Source: an uncultured Chitinophagaceae bacterium (GTDB lineage Bacteria; Bacteroidota; Bacteroidia; Chitinophagales; Chitinophagaceae). From it: a stretch of DNA of 50,461 nt. Every line of letters starts with the position of its first letter. Positions within the stretch are counted from its first letter, which is position 1. The stretch spans positions 1 through 50,461 of the forward strand of contig CAIVCF010000181.1 of NCBI GenBank assembly GCA_903904335.1, given 5' to 3'. The translations under genes were made by a program, and so were the position numbers. The notes under the pieces were generated by a model. It made no database searches. It had not been told where the DNA came from and saw only the letters and a program-made list of their open reading frames with translations. This document shows positions 24,990 through 31,669 of the stretch, in pieces.

Positions 24990-27149
24990 ATGAAAAAATT
25001 TTTCCTATCGATTGCATTAGTTCTTTTCATGTTCCGCACTTATGCCGATGAGGGCATGTGGATTCCCCTTTTATTAGGCGAACAAGTTTATAAGGACATG
25101 GTAAAAAAAGGCTTGAAACTGAAACCCGAACAATTGTACAGCATTAATCAGTCTTCTATTAAAGATGCCATCATCATTTTTGGTGGCGGATGTACCGGCG
25201 AAATTGTAAGTGATAAAGGTTTGATCTTCACCAACCACCATTGTGGTTACGATGCCATTGCCAATGCATCCACTGTTGAACACAATTATTTACGAGATGG
25301 TTTTTTTGCCGCTGACATGAGTAAAGAAATTCAGTCGAAAATATCTGTTCGTTTTTTGAACAGGATCGAAGATGTAACAGACAGAGTGATGAAAGAGTTA
25401 GGCAACACGAATGGGATGGAACGTGCACAAAAATTAATTGCTGCACAATCATCTATTGTAAAAGAAGTTGTTGGTGGTGATGAATTCAAAGCTGCGGTTG
25501 TTGTTAGTTTATTTAAAGGCAACCAATACTTTTTATATGTGTATGATGTTTTTAAGGATGTTCGTTTAGTTGGAAATCCGCCTGAAAGCATTGGCAAATT
25601 TGGTGGAGATACCGATAATTGGGAATGGCCCAGACATACAGGAGATTTTTCTGTATTTCGTGTGTACATGAGTAAAGATGGAAAGCCTGCAAACTACAGT
25701 GCAGACAATGTTCCATTGAAACCAAAACATTTTTTACCAGTTAGCATCAAAGGTTTTAAAGATGGCGATTATAGTATGATATTCGGATATCCAGGCAGCA
25801 CCAATCGTTACGAAACTTCTTACGGTGTTAAATTGAGCACCGATATCAATAACCCCGTTTTAGTGAAATTACGCGATATGCGTTTGAAATATATGTTCTC
25901 AGAAATGATGAAAGATCCTGCCATTAAATTACAGTTGGCATCTTCTTATGCTTCCATTGCTAACTATTGGAAATTTTATGATGGCGAAACAAAGCAATTA
26001 TTGAAGTATGATATTTTCGGACAAAAACAAAACACAGAAACCAATTTTGTTGCATGGGCAAAAGGAAAAGCGGAGTATGAAAATATTTTTTCTGATTATC
26101 AAAAAAATTATGAAGCATGGCGTCCTTATGCAACACAAGCTGTTTATATGAGAGAAGGTATCATGGGTTCTCCTTTATTGGCTTATGCTGCAAGTTGGAG
26201 CGGCTTGGAACAAGTGCTTAGTAAAAAAGATGCCAGCAAAGAAGATATTGCAAAAGCCATCAACAATGCAAAAGTGGCAAGAGAAAATTTTCTGAAAGAT
26301 GAAAATAAAAAAAGCGATCAGAATATTTTAGCATCTGTGTTGATGATGTATAATACCGATATTCCTAAAGAACAGCAGCCCGCAGGATTTTATGAAGACC
26401 TCTTCAAAAGATTCAACAGCATTGATGAAAGTCCTTATAAAAGATATGCTGCCGATGTATTTGAAAATACGATGGCATTCGACGGCAACAAATGGAACGA
26501 TTTTATTGCAAACCCTACTACTGCAGCATTACAGGCCGATGCTGCTTATAAAACATCAATGGCATTCGTGAAAAATTGGAACGTAAATTATATCTCCAAG
26601 AATCAGGCATTTGTAAATAAGAATAATGATCTCGGCAGGGAATACATGAAAGGTTTATTCGAAAAAGAACCTGCAAAAATGAAAGGCACTTATCCCGATG
26701 CTAATTTTACAATGCGTGTTTCTTACGGCAATGTGAAAAGCTATCAACCGAAAGATGCTGTGAAATACGATTTTGTTTGTACACTTAGCGGCGTTGCAGC
26801 AAAATATGTTCCCGGCGATTATGAATTTGATTTGCCTGCAAAATTCTTAGACTTATATAAAGCAAAAGATTTTGGTGAGTATGCCGATGCAAAATATAAA
26901 GACATCATTGTTACTTTCATCACCACTAACGATATCACCGGTGGTAATTCGGGCTCTCCTGTCTTAAATGCAAACGGAGAACTAATTGGTTTGGCTTTCG
27001 ATGGTAATTATGAAGCATTAAGTCATAAGCTTGCATTCGATAAAGATTTGAATCGTACCATTTGTGTGGATGTTCGTTATGTGTTGTGGTGCATCGATAA
27101 ATTGGGCGGCGCCAAACATATTGTGGATGAATTGAAATTAGTAAAATAA
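24990..27149 (+). CDS. S46 family dipeptidyl-peptidase (DPP7-like)
   Basis: This 719-residue secreted serine peptidase has a signal peptide (about 1-19, ending RTYA). The catalytic histidine is in TNHHCGYDAI (H84) and the nucleophile is S654 in TGGNSGSPV. It removes dipeptides from peptide N-termini in the periplasm, as in Porphyromonas DPP7 and DPP11. The residue that separates the two specificities is glycine here (FDGN, G672). That is as in DPP7 (hydrophobic P1), where DPP11 has arginine. It is divergent from the ECF sigma operon and followed by a strong terminator. The dipeptides would suit the POT and OPT transporters encoded elsewhere in the window. Confidence 0.93.
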   Translation: MKKFFLSIALVLFMFRTYADEGMWIPLLLGEQVYKDMVKKGLKLKPEQLYSINQSSIKDAIIIFGGGCTGEIVSDKGLIFTNHHCGYDAIANASTVEHNYLRDGFFAADMSKEIQSKISVRFLNRIEDVTDRVMKELGNTNGMERAQKLIAAQSSIVKEVVGGDEFKAAVVVSLFKGNQYFLYVYDVFKDVRLVGNPPESIGKFGGDTDNWEWPRHTGDFSVFRVYMSKDGKPANYSADNVPLKPKHFLPVSIKGFKDGDYSMIFGYPGSTNRYETSYGVKLSTDINNPVLVKLRDMRLKYMFSEMMKDPAIKLQLASSYASIANYWKFYDGETKQLLKYDIFGQKQNTETNFVAWAKGKAEYENIFSDYQKNYEAWRPYATQAVYMREGIMGSPLLAYAASWSGLEQVLSKKDASKEDIAKAINNAKVARENFLKDENKKSDQNILASVLMMYNTDIPKEQQPAGFYEDLFKRFNSIDESPYKRYAADVFENTMAFDGNKWNDFIANPTTAALQADAAYKTSMAFVKNWNVNYISKNQAFVNKNNDLGREYMKGLFEKEPAKMKGTYPDANFTMRVSYGNVKSYQPKDAVKYDFVCTLSGVAAKYVPGDYEFDLPAKFLDLYKAKDFGEYADAKYKDIIVTFITTNDITGGNSGSPVLNANGELIGLAFDGNYEALSHKLAFDKDLNRTICVDVRYVLWCIDKLGGAKHIVDELKLVK

Positions 27150-27163
27150 AAAATCTTCTTCTT

Positions 27164-27206
27164 AATAAAATAGCGTAATAAAATTATTACGCTATTTTAT
27201 TTTGTA
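27164..27206 (+). terminator. Strong bidirectional-type terminator after the S46 gene
   Basis: A perfect 17-bp stem (27164-27180 with 27185-27201) and 4-nt loop is followed by a short T-rich tail. It lies 15 nt after the S46 stop. Its A/T-rich ends could also serve transcripts from the convergent glycosylase gene. Confidence 0.8.
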
Positions 27207-27224
27207 CTAGGCTGAATCTTTTCC

Positions 27225-27248
27225 TAGCATCATCGTTGCGTCGCACAC
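27225..27248. repeat. Dispersed repeat copy 1 (core TTGCGTCGCA)
   Basis: The core TTGCGTCGCA lies at 27236-27245, preceded by AGCATCATCG. The same core with related flanks occurs at 30193, 31508 and 47974. Confidence 0.6.
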
Positions 27249-27296
27249 TTCAACTGCAAACAATAATCAACAAAAATGTCATTTCAAAATCTACCT

Positions 27297-27908
27297 TTAA
27301 GTGTTAGGTGTATCCTTCCATCCCCACAAATACAGACAGGCATAAGTTCTGTAAGGTCCCCATTTTTCAGATATCTTCAGCATCTGTTCTTTCAATTTCT
27401 TTTTATCATCAACAGGTAGTTTATAAATTTTGATCATCGCCTGTTGAATGCCAAGATCATCCACCGCAAAAACATCTTCTCTTCCTAAACTGAACATCAA
27501 TAACATCTCAACGGTCCATTTGCCGACGCCTTTTATTTGAGTTAGCAGTTCAATGATCTCTTCATTCTGCATCTTCAATAATTTTTTATCGGTTATTTTA
27601 TGTTTCAAACAGAACTCAGCCACATTTTTTACATAACTCACTTTCGCATTCGATAAACCAACGGCACGAAGTTTTTCAAACGGCATATCCAATACCTGTT
27701 GCGGCTTAGGTTCTTTGCCATTATATAATTCAAGAAAGCGATGAAAAATAACTTTGGCGACTTTAGTACTTAATTGCTGACTCATGATACTTGCCATTAA
27801 TCGAAGTGGAATATTTTGATGCAGTTTTAATTCATGCAGCTCATCACCAATGATCTTTGCGAACTTTTTATCTTTCTTCAAATGTTCTATATAAGTCATG
27901 GCAATCAT
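27297..27908 (-). CDS. HhH-GPD DNA glycosylase (AlkA/3-methyladenine glycosylase-like)
   Basis: The product is 203 residues of the helix-hairpin-helix glycosylase superfamily. The hairpin and G/P-rich loop read LTQIKGVGKWTVEMLLMF, followed by the catalytic aspartate region FAVDDLGIQQAM. There are no iron-sulfur cysteines, so it is of the AlkA kind rather than Nth or MutY. It lacks the N-terminal beta-domain of E. coli AlkA (282 residues), as many bacterial relatives do. It removes alkylated purines from DNA. It is divergent from mnmD with a short spacer. An alternative start lies at 27899 (MTYIEHL). Confidence 0.88.
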   Translation of the reverse strand: MIAMTYIEHLKKDKKFAKIIGDELHELKLHQNIPLRLMASIMSQQLSTKVAKVIFHRFLELYNGKEPKPQQVLDMPFEKLRAVGLSNAKVSYVKNVAEFCLKHKITDKKLLKMQNEEIIELLTQIKGVGKWTVEMLLMFSLGREDVFAVDDLGIQQAMIKIYKLPVDDKKKLKEQMLKISEKWGPYRTYACLYLWGWKDTPNT

Positions 27909-27941
27909 TTTAATTTTAAATTTGAGGTTTAAAGATAGTGG

Positions 27942-28598
27942 ATGAAAAGAGAAATCATCACAACAAAAGACGGGAGCAAATCCATTTCAATCCCTGAACA
28001 AAATCTTACTTATCACAGCATTCACGGTGCTTTGCAGGAAAGTAAACATGTTTTTATTGAAGCAGGATTACGGCCGTTATTGAATCAACTTGAAACCATT
28101 CACATTTTTGAAATGGGTTTCGGAACTGGATTAAATACACTGCTGAGTTTACAAATCGCAATTACGCATCAACAAAAAATAAATTATACCGCCGTTGAAT
28201 TATTTCCTTTGACGATAGAGGAAGCATCCGCATTAAATTATGCTGATGAAAATTTTATGCAGTTGCATCAATGCGATTGGGAAAAAGATAATGAATTGAA
28301 TCGATATTTCACTTTACATAAAACAAATGGTTCATTAATAAACTATTCAACCAATAAAACAATACACCTGATCTACTTCGATGCATTCGCACCCGCTGCT
28401 CAACCGGAATTATGGACAAAGGACATCTTTGATAAATTATATTCCATACTTGCAGTTAATGGCGTCCTTGTTACTTATTGCAGCAAAGGCTCTGTCAGGC
28501 GAACTATGCTGGAAGCGGGCTTTAGTGTAGAAAAAATTCCCGGCGCATTGCATAAAAGAGAAATGATTCGTGCAAGAAAGACGGCGGAGAACAGTTGA
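27942..28598 (+). CDS. mnmD: tRNA 5-methylaminomethyl-2-thiouridine methyltransferase MnmD
   Basis: The product is 218 residues of the DUF752/MnmD methyltransferase family, which completes the mnm5s2U34 wobble modification. The SAM-binding loop is FEMGFGTGLNTLL. The family block IYFDAFAPAAQPELWTKDIF and the C-terminal GALHKREMIRARK are present. It is the stand-alone bacterial form, lacking the C-terminal oxidase domain of E. coli MnmC. It is divergent from the glycosylase gene. The last codons run into a GACGGATGACAGTTG stretch with no further frame. Confidence 0.92.
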   Translation: MKREIITTKDGSKSISIPEQNLTYHSIHGALQESKHVFIEAGLRPLLNQLETIHIFEMGFGTGLNTLLSLQIAITHQQKINYTAVELFPLTIEEASALNYADENFMQLHQCDWEKDNELNRYFTLHKTNGSLINYSTNKTIHLIYFDAFAPAAQPELWTKDIFDKLYSILAVNGVLVTYCSKGSVRRTMLEAGFSVEKIPGALHKREMIRARKTAENS

Positions 28599-28682
28599 CG
28601 GATGACAGTTGTTTCATTCTAAGATTTATCTACCATGACCTATGATCTTCTTTTTTCTTAGCTTCATTACAAAATCATCAAT

Positions 28683-29108
28683 ATGAAATATTTGCTCTTC
28701 ATCATTTGTATTTGTAGTTTGAACTTATCAATTTTTGCACAGGATAAAAATGAAACAACCATCAGGAAAATATTAGACAGTCAGATCGCAGAATGGAATA
28801 ATGGCAACCTCGATCAATTCATGAAAGGATATTGGGAGAATGACAGCCTTGTCTTTATCGGAAAAAATGGTCCGGTTTACGGATATAACAATGCATTGAA
28901 TAATTATAAGAAGAATTACCGAGATACAGTGATCATGGGAAAATTGAGTTTTGAACTCATCAGCATCAAAAAACTTTCTGAAGAATATTATTTTGTAACA
29001 GGTAAATTCTTTTTGAAAAGAACCATTGGCGATGCAAAAGGTGTTTACACTTTACTTTTCCGTAAAATCAACGGGAATTGGAAGATCGTTGTGGACCACA
29101 GTTCATAA
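28683..29108 (+). CDS. Secreted NTF2-like (SnoaL/DUF4440-type) protein
   Basis: The product is 141 residues with a signal peptide (about 1-19, ending LSIFAQ). The remainder is a single NTF2-like cone domain: an N-terminal helix IRKILDSQIAEWNNGNLDQFM, then strands ending FRKINGNWKIVVDHSS. Such proteins bind or act on small molecules, but active-site residues are not assignable. It stands alone, with a promoter-like gap before and after. The function is unknown. Confidence 0.8.
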   Translation: MKYLLFIICICSLNLSIFAQDKNETTIRKILDSQIAEWNNGNLDQFMKGYWENDSLVFIGKNGPVYGYNNALNNYKKNYRDTVIMGKLSFELISIKKLSEEYYFVTGKFFLKRTIGDAKGVYTLLFRKINGNWKIVVDHSS

Positions 29109-29131
29109 TCAGTTAATACAGTAATATTTCT

Positions 29132-29160
29132 TTGAACTGTTTTAACTTACTCTACCTTTG
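29132..29160 (+). promoter_or_regulatory. Promoter of the SPFH/prohibitin gene
   Basis: TTG (29132-29134) and TACCTTTG (29153-29160) are separated by 18 nt. The -7 element matches TAnnTTTG exactly. The ATG lies 18 bp downstream. Confidence 0.6.
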
Positions 29161-29178
29161 TTTTTAAAATTTTAAACT

Positions 29179-30087
29179 ATGGTACTTATCCTTCTCGGCA
29201 TAATCATTTTTATTGCCGCGTTTTCCGTAAAAAATTTGGCTGCTCCTTTAAATCAATATGCAGGTACAGTTAGAACCATCGGCTTGGTTGTGGTTGTACT
29301 TGGCTTCCTCACATCATGCGTCAAACAGATTGATGCAGGACAGATCGGCGTGAAATCTTTATTCGGTAAAGTGCAGGATGATGTGCTGACAAGCGGCTTA
29401 AATGTTGTGAATCCATTAGTCGATGTAAAAGTGATCGATGTAAGAACACAAAATTATACCATGAGCGGTGTACACAATGAAGGTGATGTTGCGGGTGATG
29501 ATGCCATTCGTGTGTTAACCGCAGATGGTTTGGAAGTGGTAATAGACCTCACTGTTTTATATCGTGTGCAGTCTTCTCAAGCTCCGAATATTGTAAAAGA
29601 AATAGGAATGGATTTTAAAAATGTGATCGTTCGTCCGATCACCAGAACTAAAATAAGAGATAACGCTGTATATTATACTGCCGTTGATCTGTACTCAGTT
29701 AAGCGTGATGAATTTCAAACAAGGATATTCAAAACCATCGAAGAAAATTTCAAACAACGCGGATTTGTTTTAGAACAATTATTAGTTCGTAACATAACAC
29801 TTCCTGCAACCGTGAAAGCTTCCATCGAAGAAAAAATAAAAGCTGAACAGGAAGCGCAAAAAATGGAGTTTGTCTTGCAGAAAGAAAAACAGGAAGCAGA
29901 ACGTAAAAGAGTGGAAGCACAGGGTATTGCAGATTATCAGAAGATCATCAGTGCTGGTTTGGGCGATAAACAATTGCAGTACGAAAACTTGCAGGTGATG
30001 AAAGGACTGATCACTTCACCCAATGCAAAAGTGATCATCATGGGTGGCAGCAAAACTCCCGTAATATTAGACAGTAAAGCGAATTAG
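29179..30087 (+). CDS. SPFH domain/prohibitin-like membrane protein
   Basis: The product is 302 residues. Two N-terminal hydrophobic stretches (about 1-15 and 34-48, the latter VVVVLGFLTSC) precede an SPFH domain (about 50-210; IDAGQIGVKSLFGKV, then VLTADGLEVVIDLTVLYRV). A Glu/Lys/Ala-rich coiled coil follows at about 210-255 (EEKIKAEQEAQKMEFVLQKE). Prohibitin-like proteins form large membrane rings that guard membrane proteases or organise lipids. No protease partner is adjacent here. It has its own promoter and a hairpin terminator. Confidence 0.9.
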   Translation: MVLILLGIIIFIAAFSVKNLAAPLNQYAGTVRTIGLVVVVLGFLTSCVKQIDAGQIGVKSLFGKVQDDVLTSGLNVVNPLVDVKVIDVRTQNYTMSGVHNEGDVAGDDAIRVLTADGLEVVIDLTVLYRVQSSQAPNIVKEIGMDFKNVIVRPITRTKIRDNAVYYTAVDLYSVKRDEFQTRIFKTIEENFKQRGFVLEQLLVRNITLPATVKASIEEKIKAEQEAQKMEFVLQKEKQEAERKRVEAQGIADYQKIISAGLGDKQLQYENLQVMKGLITSPNAKVIIMGGSKTPVILDSKAN

Positions 30088-30109
30088 TTATAAAATAATT
30101 ACACTGACT

Positions 30110-30150
30110 AAATCGAATTGCACGAATGGGTGTGCGATTCGATTTTTTTA
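30110..30150 (+). terminator. Terminator after the SPFH gene
   Basis: A 14-bp stem (30110-30123 with 30132-30145) with one mismatch is followed by a T-rich run TTTTTTATTTT. Confidence 0.75.
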
Positions 30151-30190
30151 TTTTATTTAATAAGATGCCATTTGTACAAATGATGAAAGG

Positions 30191-30210
30191 ATTGCGACGC
30201 AACGATGTTC
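30191..30210. repeat. Dispersed repeat copy 2 (core TGCGACGCAA)
   Basis: The core TGCGACGCAA lies at 30193-30202, in reverse orientation to copy 1, followed by CGATG. It sits between the SPFH terminator and the small membrane protein gene. Confidence 0.6.
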
Positions 30211-30238
30211 CCATGTAATACCGAAGTTGGTAAAAAAT

Positions 30239-30469
30239 TTATTCAGGAATATTCAACGGTTTACTCCATAAGCGGATAAGATAGCGGATATAAAAAACAA
30301 AACTTACTACAAACCAGATATAAAAAATAATATTGCCGGTACTTATTGCTTCATGGATGAAAGCATAATCAAACTGTATCCCTGCAGTTGTATTGATCAA
30401 CAGCCACAATACCGAAACTGAAATAGTGTTCAGTATTCTTACTAAATATGCTCTTACTTCAGGTTCCAA
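30239..30469 (-). CDS. Small two-TM membrane protein
   Basis: The product is 76 residues with hydrophobic segments at about 13-27 and 47-65 and a basic C-terminus (IRLWSKPLN). It follows the M23 peptidase gene by 13 nt on the same strand, so the two are probably co-transcribed. I do not recognise a family beyond small Bacteroidota membrane proteins. No function can be given. Confidence 0.65.
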   Translation of the reverse strand: MEPEVRAYLVRILNTISVSVLWLLINTTAGIQFDYAFIHEAISTGNIIFYIWFVVSFVFYIRYLIRLWSKPLNIPE

Positions 30470-30482
30470 AATAAAATATTTA

Positions 30483-31460
30483 TTAATCCAGACTCTGATT
30501 GGCAGTTGCGGCTAATTTCAGCATCCTGTCAAATTGAGCAGGTGAAAGGTCATTGTAGAAATAATAGATGGGATCAACCGGTGTTCCGTTTCTGTGTACT
30601 TCATAATGACAATGCGGGCCTGTACTCTTTCCTGTGCTTCCAACATAACCGATCACTTCGCCACGTTTCACTGATTGTCCCACTCTTGCTTTTACACGAT
30701 ACATGTGACCATACACTGTTTGATAGCCATATCCATGATTGATCACCACATCATTTCCAAAACCACCGCTGCTGAATCCCGCCTCTTTAACAGTACCGTC
30801 AGCAGTTGCATAAATGGGTGTACCCATCGGTGCTGTAAAATCAAGTCCTGCATGAAAACGTCGAACTTTATAAACAGGATCGATACGATTACCGAAACCA
30901 CTCGCAATACGTGTCAGATCTTTATTACTTACCGGTTGAATGGCAGGAATGGCTAATAATAATTTTTCTTTATGTTTCACCATATCACCGATCGCATCAA
31001 AACTTTTTGCCTGATAAGCTGCACGCAGCGATAAATTATTTAGTTGGTCACCCATACTTTGTACCAATTCATTTTCGCTCATGCTTTGTACCAGCTTCAC
31101 TTCTTTCTTTACTTCACTGTCTTTAACACGGGCACTGTCAGGCACAGGCGCTGCTTCAAAAATAGAACGATACACAGAATTATCTCTGTTCTCCAATTCA
31201 TCCATCTGCAGTTCCAATTGTTTGATCCTTTCCTGAAAAATGGCATAATCTTCTTTCATCGCATCATTTTCCTGACGCAGTAATTTTTCTTTCGGACTGT
31301 CGATATATTTAAAGACAACCAACACAATGATCAATCCTGTAACAATAGAAGCAGCAATAAATCCAAAGAATTGCAGTAATCGAACACGCAACGGTGTTTC
31401 TAACTTTTCATAGCGAAGAGAGTGGGTATTATAATAGTATTTAATTTTTTTCATTGCCAT
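30483..31460 (-). CDS. M23 family (LytM-type) metallopeptidase with TM anchor and coiled coil
   Basis: The product is 325 residues from the chosen start. It opens MAMKKIKYYYNTHSLRYEK and has one TM segment (about 30-55, FFGFIAASIVTGLIIVLVV). A coiled coil follows (about 65-95), then a C-terminal LytM domain with the zinc ligands HAGLDFTAP (HxxxD) and GPHCHYEVH (HxH). It would cut peptidoglycan peptides from the periplasmic face, or act as a regulator. I prefer the ATG at 31460, which has AAGGATTGCC just upstream. The longer frame from 31565 would code through a dispersed repeat at 31508 and adds a non-family N-terminus. The ATG at 31454 is equally possible. Confidence 0.88.
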   Translation of the reverse strand: MAMKKIKYYYNTHSLRYEKLETPLRVRLLQFFGFIAASIVTGLIIVLVVFKYIDSPKEKLLRQENDAMKEDYAIFQERIKQLELQMDELENRDNSVYRSIFEAAPVPDSARVKDSEVKKEVKLVQSMSENELVQSMGDQLNNLSLRAAYQAKSFDAIGDMVKHKEKLLLAIPAIQPVSNKDLTRIASGFGNRIDPVYKVRRFHAGLDFTAPMGTPIYATADGTVKEAGFSSGGFGNDVVINHGYGYQTVYGHMYRVKARVGQSVKRGEVIGYVGSTGKSTGPHCHYEVHRNGTPVDPIYYFYNDLSPAQFDRMLKLAATANQSLD

Positions 31461-31506
31461 GGCAATCCTTATTTTTTGGTAGGCTTTATCACTTATTTCA
31501 ACTGTT

Positions 31507-31536
31507 GTTGCGTCGCACTCTTGTACTTTTTGTTCC
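31507..31536. repeat. Dispersed repeat copy 3 (core TTGCGTCGCA)
   Basis: The core TTGCGTCGCA lies at 31508-31517, followed by CTCTTGTAC. It is in the leader of the M23 gene, which supports the shorter start for that gene. Confidence 0.6.
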
Positions 31537-31594
31537 TTATTCACCAAGTGAAAAGTCAACAGCATTCACTTTTCACAATTCACCTCTCACCGCT

Positions 31595-31602
31595 TACCTT
31601 TG
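31595..31602 (+). promoter_or_regulatory. -7 element of the alaS promoter
   Basis: TACCTTTG matches TAnnTTTG exactly. TTT rather than TTG is found at the expected -33 position. The leader to the alaS ATG would be about 60 nt. Confidence 0.4.
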
Positions 31603-31669
31603 AAGCCTTAATTTAGCTTGCAAATATAATCGTAATCGTTGCTAACAAACAGTAAAATTTGGATTTAAT

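Noticed and set aside
31461-31565. Longer N-terminus of the M23 peptidase.
   Set aside because: It would translate through a dispersed intergenic repeat and adds residues unlike the family. A purine-rich site precedes 31460.
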